Part shown: positions 59,925-64,000 of the stretch, piece after piece | How the letters are laid out: each line of letters opens with the position of its first letter | How positions within the stretch are numbered: position 1 is the stretch's first letter | NCBI GenBank assembly: GCA_007844125.1 | Contig: CM017558.1 | Span: 61,205,791-61,269,790 of the forward strand | Length of the DNA: 64,000 bases | Direction: 5' to 3' | Origin: Sinonovacula constricta | Lineage: Eukaryota; Mollusca; Bivalvia; Cardiida; Solecurtidae | Program-made: the position numbers and the translations under genes | The notes under the pieces: model-generated | Seen by the model: the letters and a program-made list of their open reading frames with translations, nothing else | Database searches by the model: none | What the model was told of the DNA's origin: nothing

Positions 59925-61906
59925 CTGCACAAAAAAGGACAGCTACATTTATTTCATTGTGAAATGCTGAAGAGAAAAAACAGTGAAAAGAATAATCTTT
60001 AATTCATTCATTGAAAATAGTCAATATGACCGGTGGGAAAAGTATCTTTGCAAACAGAATTGCGCAAGGATCTGTCATTAATTAGAAGTTCATCTTCTTT
60101 GTCAGAAACAAGACATTTCGAAACAAATCTGTAAGAAGACTTGAACACGTTACATGTGTATTGACAATTAAACCCATGCTTTCTGGCGCGGAAAAGTGTG
60201 GAGGCGAAGGAAAATTTTAAGGTGCATTAGCACTTACATTGAAACTAATAGTTTAAATCTGTTATTGGGGAAATATTGGATTTGAGGCGAACTTTTATAA
60301 AAACAAACTTTTTATGGAATTTTAAGGAATATGCATAGGGTGTGGAAAAAAAACACTATATTCACGACGAATATTTTAATATAAATTAATGGTTATGTTA
60401 TGATGTTAAACAGTCCTGTTGATCCTGAATATAGAATGTTACTGCAGCTTGGTATCTAGCCGTTAATTTTTGCAAGAAAAAAATGGTTACATTCATGCTA
60501 ATGGAGGAAATACTTGTTTGGAGGCCAAGAACGGTAACTTCGAAACAATTATTTAAAAAAGAGGTGGGCAATTACGCTAACATCGTTATTTCGTTGAAAT
60601 TATACTTATTGACAACAAATCTACAGGACAGGTACTGAGGTATCAACATAAAATTTTAGTAAAGAAATGGAAAAAGATGCAATATGCTGATCATTTTAAA
60701 GAAAAGACACATAAGAATGTTGAATGATTGACTGATGCATTTCAAAGAACTTTTTATGCATCAAGTCACAATGTACATGGTAAATAAAAAGTATCAGTGT
60801 ATTATATAAGGCGACAGTCCTTGAATTCTGAGTGGAAAGGTCGACTCTTTTAAAACTGTAGATCTGAACTAGCATTTTTCCCAAGAAGCATCAACCATGT
60901 TTCTTTTATATGTACGCAAATTATGTCTCCAGTGTTCTTACCTTTTACGTGCAAATGGCAAAAGCGTGTTAAGAATCCAGACAGCTAAACTTCCGCACGT
61001 AACAACAGCAACGAATGTTAGCCACACCCAAAGAAACATACATATAGTTTCATTGGCCTCATTTGCTGGTAGGTCACACTGTATTACGTATTTCAAGACG
61101 TTTTGAAGCCTTACCAGTTCAATTTCACAAAATACTTGTCTTGGGAAAGACATGGCGTTTCTCCAAATAGTAACGTTGTTTCTGAACAAGTTGTCAGTAA
61201 TTACGTCGCCGTACGTTGTTGAGTTGGACACGATCTGTTCAGTTGGGTACATGAAATTGTTGAAGATAACGAGTTGTACAATAGCATTAACTGCGTAGAG
61301 CGTCTTGACGAGAAGCCAGACCAGAGTGAGGAGTCTCCAAGGGAGACAGTTGTTGAACTGGAAACACCAATTGTAGATGTAGCGACCAACCTGCCGCCCA
61401 AGTAGGTGTCGATCGGCCATGTTCAAGTTTCCATAACCTTCTGTGAGGCTGGATATCTTTTCGAACGACACTCCACTGTACCCGTGAAGGATATACATAA
61501 TGATGCTAGGCAGCTTGAACAGAAGGGCTTGAAAACAGAACATCAGAGGAAGCCATTGATATAGCGTCACATGTTCGAGTCTGTCTTCATATTCATGTTC
61601 TTTGAAAGTAAGTAATGGGTAACGCATGTAATCTAAATTATCGATATTTCTGTCAGTCATATTTAAAAATGAGATAAAGTGGCTGTTCCAACAATGGCTT
61701 TCACAGAAGGTTACTTGAGATTGTGCAAATTCACGTGGTGTAAAGCAATTTATCGGACTAATGAAGGTGTGTCTCAAGCAAACAACACACGCCAACAGAA
61801 GCAAGAGACCAAACGTCCAGATATGGTTGAGACGGTCGGCAAAATCCTCCAAAGAAGCCCCTTGACCATACAACCAGCGGAACATACCGGTGCTTACAGT
61901 CGGCAT
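59675..61906 (-). CDS. Innexin gap-junction/hemichannel protein, copy 3
   Basis: Exons 61906-60942 and 59924-59675, intron 1,017 nt, product about 404 residues. It has LYQWLP, the five loop cysteines, four NxT sequons and the DGVMALKMIG tail. It differs from copy 2 by HIWTFG, DYMRYP, NNFMYP, DNLFRNN and LFLSEE, and shares with it the changes that set both apart from copy 1. Intact, predicted functional. The close pair of copies 2 and 3 fits the near-identity of their satellites. Confidence 0.93.
60942..61906 (-). CDS. Innexin copy 3, channel-domain exon
   Basis: ATG after CTCTCCAG; ends AAAAG before GTAAGA in phase 2. Encodes four membrane helices and both extracellular loops. Confidence 0.9.
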
Positions 61907-62619
61907 CTGGAGAGGAAACAATTACATGTACAAGCGATGTAAACAGAGGTCGTGTTTAAAGCAAAGAATTGACCTTTTACATGAGTAAATATTTAAGATC
62001 CTTGCGATTTGTATACTTCCAGCTACGGCAGTATTTTAAATAGGAAAAGAATAGGTAAAGGGAAAGGAATGATGGCTAGATGAATGGTTGGATGGTTTGG
62101 TTGAGTGGTGGAATTGGGGTTATCTTGGGTGAATAGCTGTACCGAAATAAGTTAACCCTAATTCGAAATTTGAACTTTTACAATCGGCGTTAATAGGTCC
62201 TATTTAGATAATAATCTTGAAAACAAAAATAATGTAGTGAGTTAACTTTAAAATAAGTTTTAAGACATCTATAAATACCTTTGTTAAGATCATGTTTAAC
62301 AAGATATATGATTCACTATCTAACCGAGAGAGAAAAAACAGGTTGACATTTTATATGAAGGTAGAGACCGTAAAGAGTTAAAAAGTCATTTCAACAAACG
62401 TAGATGTGTAATTATGCAAACAAATGAATCTTTTTCAATTTTCTTTTTGATACGATGTCTTACAGATTCCTAAGACCTAGCTCAGCAAACTTAGAAGACC
62501 CTGACATATACATGCATATACATTTACATGTGTATGTGTGTGTGTGCGCGCGCGTGTGTGTGCGTGCGCGCGCGTGCGTGTGTGTGTGTGCGTGCGCGCG
62601 TGCGTGCGTGCGTGCGTGT

Positions 62620-62650
<31 letters not shown>

Positions 62651-64000
62651 CGGGTGTGTATGTCTGTGTTAAAGGAGGTTAGACGCGTCAAATGTGTTCA
62701 GATACGCTTCAAATGTTAACAGTTATATTGTAATCTGTATACAGCGACTCTACACCAGGTTATGTCAAAAGTTATTCGTATTGTGTATGGTCCTACTAGC
62801 TCAGGCGTCGTTAGCTCACTGCATGTCAGTTTAAAATTAACGTCAGCATTCGGATACGAAAAATGCAATAAGAAAAGTGCAATCGGAATTTAGAATCGGG
62901 TTACAGGGATGTTGTATTGACGGAAATATAATTTGGAGTTCATTTTTAACCTAATTTCATACAGAGATGCGATCATATAGAAGGTATTGTATGTCTGATG
63001 TAGCAGTTTGGATTATCGGAAGTTAGTAACCTTTGACCCTATGTACAACCTATATTTTAGAAGGGTCTTTTCAGCTTAAGACTTTTCTTTCACACAGATA
63101 AACTAACAGTATACATATATCTATTATATTTGCCAATCAATGCCCTGTTGTTATTTTTCAGTATAGCTGCCCTACCTCACTTAACAAATACGTCAGCTCG
63201 AATGAATAGCATACCGACTAGCATAAGAAACAATTCATCCAAGGTTTTACACCGAACTGATATTATTAAACGTTCCCAGTGCGTGTTATCTTTAAACTAG
63301 GTTGTTTAATTAAGTAGTTAACAATCTATGCCGTATTTTTTTTATTTTGTTATGCATAAATCGTCACTTATTCTGGTGTCTATGAAATGAGAAAGTTTAA
63401 AATAAGAAAACGAAGCGACTTTTTTCAAAACTGTAAAACTTCTATGATGTCAGGGTTGTTAAAGCTTTAAAAGCAAAGGAAAACAAAATCAAAACAAAAA
63501 TTGAGTAAATTAATGCCTCACCAAGGCCGCATATCTTTTTAAGATATTTCTTGTTTGTTGTTATCGACGGAAATTGCAATAAGTGTGACTATAATAGAGA
63601 CATTATGATGCTATCACGTAGGCGGGCTTGCAATGAAAACATCTCATTTGCGTTTGTATGTTTATCACAATCTGGGGTGGGGGTGCCTGTGGCGTAATGG
63701 TAGAGTCGCTGTAACTACCCCGGCCGCCGCGATATATTTCCAAAACAAAATTATTTTGATGCAAAAATAATGTAGCCAAGTGTATTATCAAATTCAGAAT
63801 TGATTATACTCCCGTATCTTATATGGTCGTCGGTAGCTAATGATAGAGATGCTGTAATGTTGCAAGATGTTCATAACTCAATACGTTAATACGGAATGGT
63901 CTCCCATGCTGGATTTACTAATTTAAAAACTTCAACGTTTGGAGAAATGTTATTCTAATAATATGTGTAAAAGACAAGTTTATTATTTTTTTTTTCTTAT
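61907..64000. other. Upstream region of innexin copy 3 to the window end
   Basis: Counterpart of 43,287-45,400. Holds a GT/GC microsatellite (about 62,520-62,655), an empty TTAA site at about 63,180 and the tRNA-like fragment at about 63,680. No gene recognised. Confidence 0.45.

Larger units (their letters stand above)
55928..64000. repeat. Segmental duplication, unit 3 (cut by window end)
   Basis: Repeats unit 2 from the satellite through the innexin gene and its upstream region. Divergence and small deletions increase after about 63,780. Confidence 0.9.

Overview
The window is AT-rich, intron-containing animal DNA, most likely from a bivalve mollusc. The evidence is an innexin gene family, a fucolectin-like/EGF membrane receptor of a type common in bivalves, a DUF4806 gene fragment, a LINE relic and dispersed repeats carrying AAGGTCAAGGTCAC. 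I see no bacterial or viral gene organisation. The species assignment is inference.

Left part (1-10,950). A minus-strand receptor gene can be assembled from 7309 down to the window edge. It has a signal-peptide exon, two FTP (fucolectin-like) domains each split over two exons, an EGF-like plus transmembrane exon, and a cytoplasmic-tail exon with an ITIM-like SEYCTL motif. Most introns are phase 1 and every junction keeps the frame. Upstream lie a broken OB-fold-like gene with an in-frame TGA (9461-9908) and a decayed LINE reverse transcriptase (about 10,482-10,860). All three are on the minus strand.

Satellite part (10,950-18,085). A 14-bp satellite, written as GTTTTGGTCATGTT or GTTTTAGTCATGTT, fills most of this stretch. 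An 897-bp non-autonomous TIR element with a TA target duplication is inserted in it.

Tandem segmental duplication (18,086-64,000). The rest consists of three copies of a large unit, the third cut by the window end. From left to right a unit holds: the 14-bp satellite, a two-exon innexin gene on the minus strand, CA/GT microsatellites, several kilobases of AT-rich DNA with tRNA-like fragments, an (ACT)n tract, a CA-rich 30-bp minisatellite of about 1.7-1.8 kb, a variable segment, an orphan signal-peptide exon on the plus strand, and an (ATC)n tract before the next satellite. All three innexin copies (19,382-21,615; 41,053-43,286; 59,675-61,906) are intact and predict about 404 residues. Units 2 and 3 are about 18.65 kb apart and nearly identical, including their satellites; unit 1 is more diverged. 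Unit-specific events date the copies: an 852-bp TTAA-flanked element in unit 1 only, a DUF4806 gene with a 180-bp palindromic satellite in unit 1 only, a 16-bp minisatellite and a 1.25-kb duplicated insertion in unit 2 only.

Many long open frames here come from tandem repeats (14, 16 and 30 bp) with no stop in several frames. I treat them as non-coding. The best candidates for new biology are the receptor gene and the satellite-linked amplification of glycosylated innexins.
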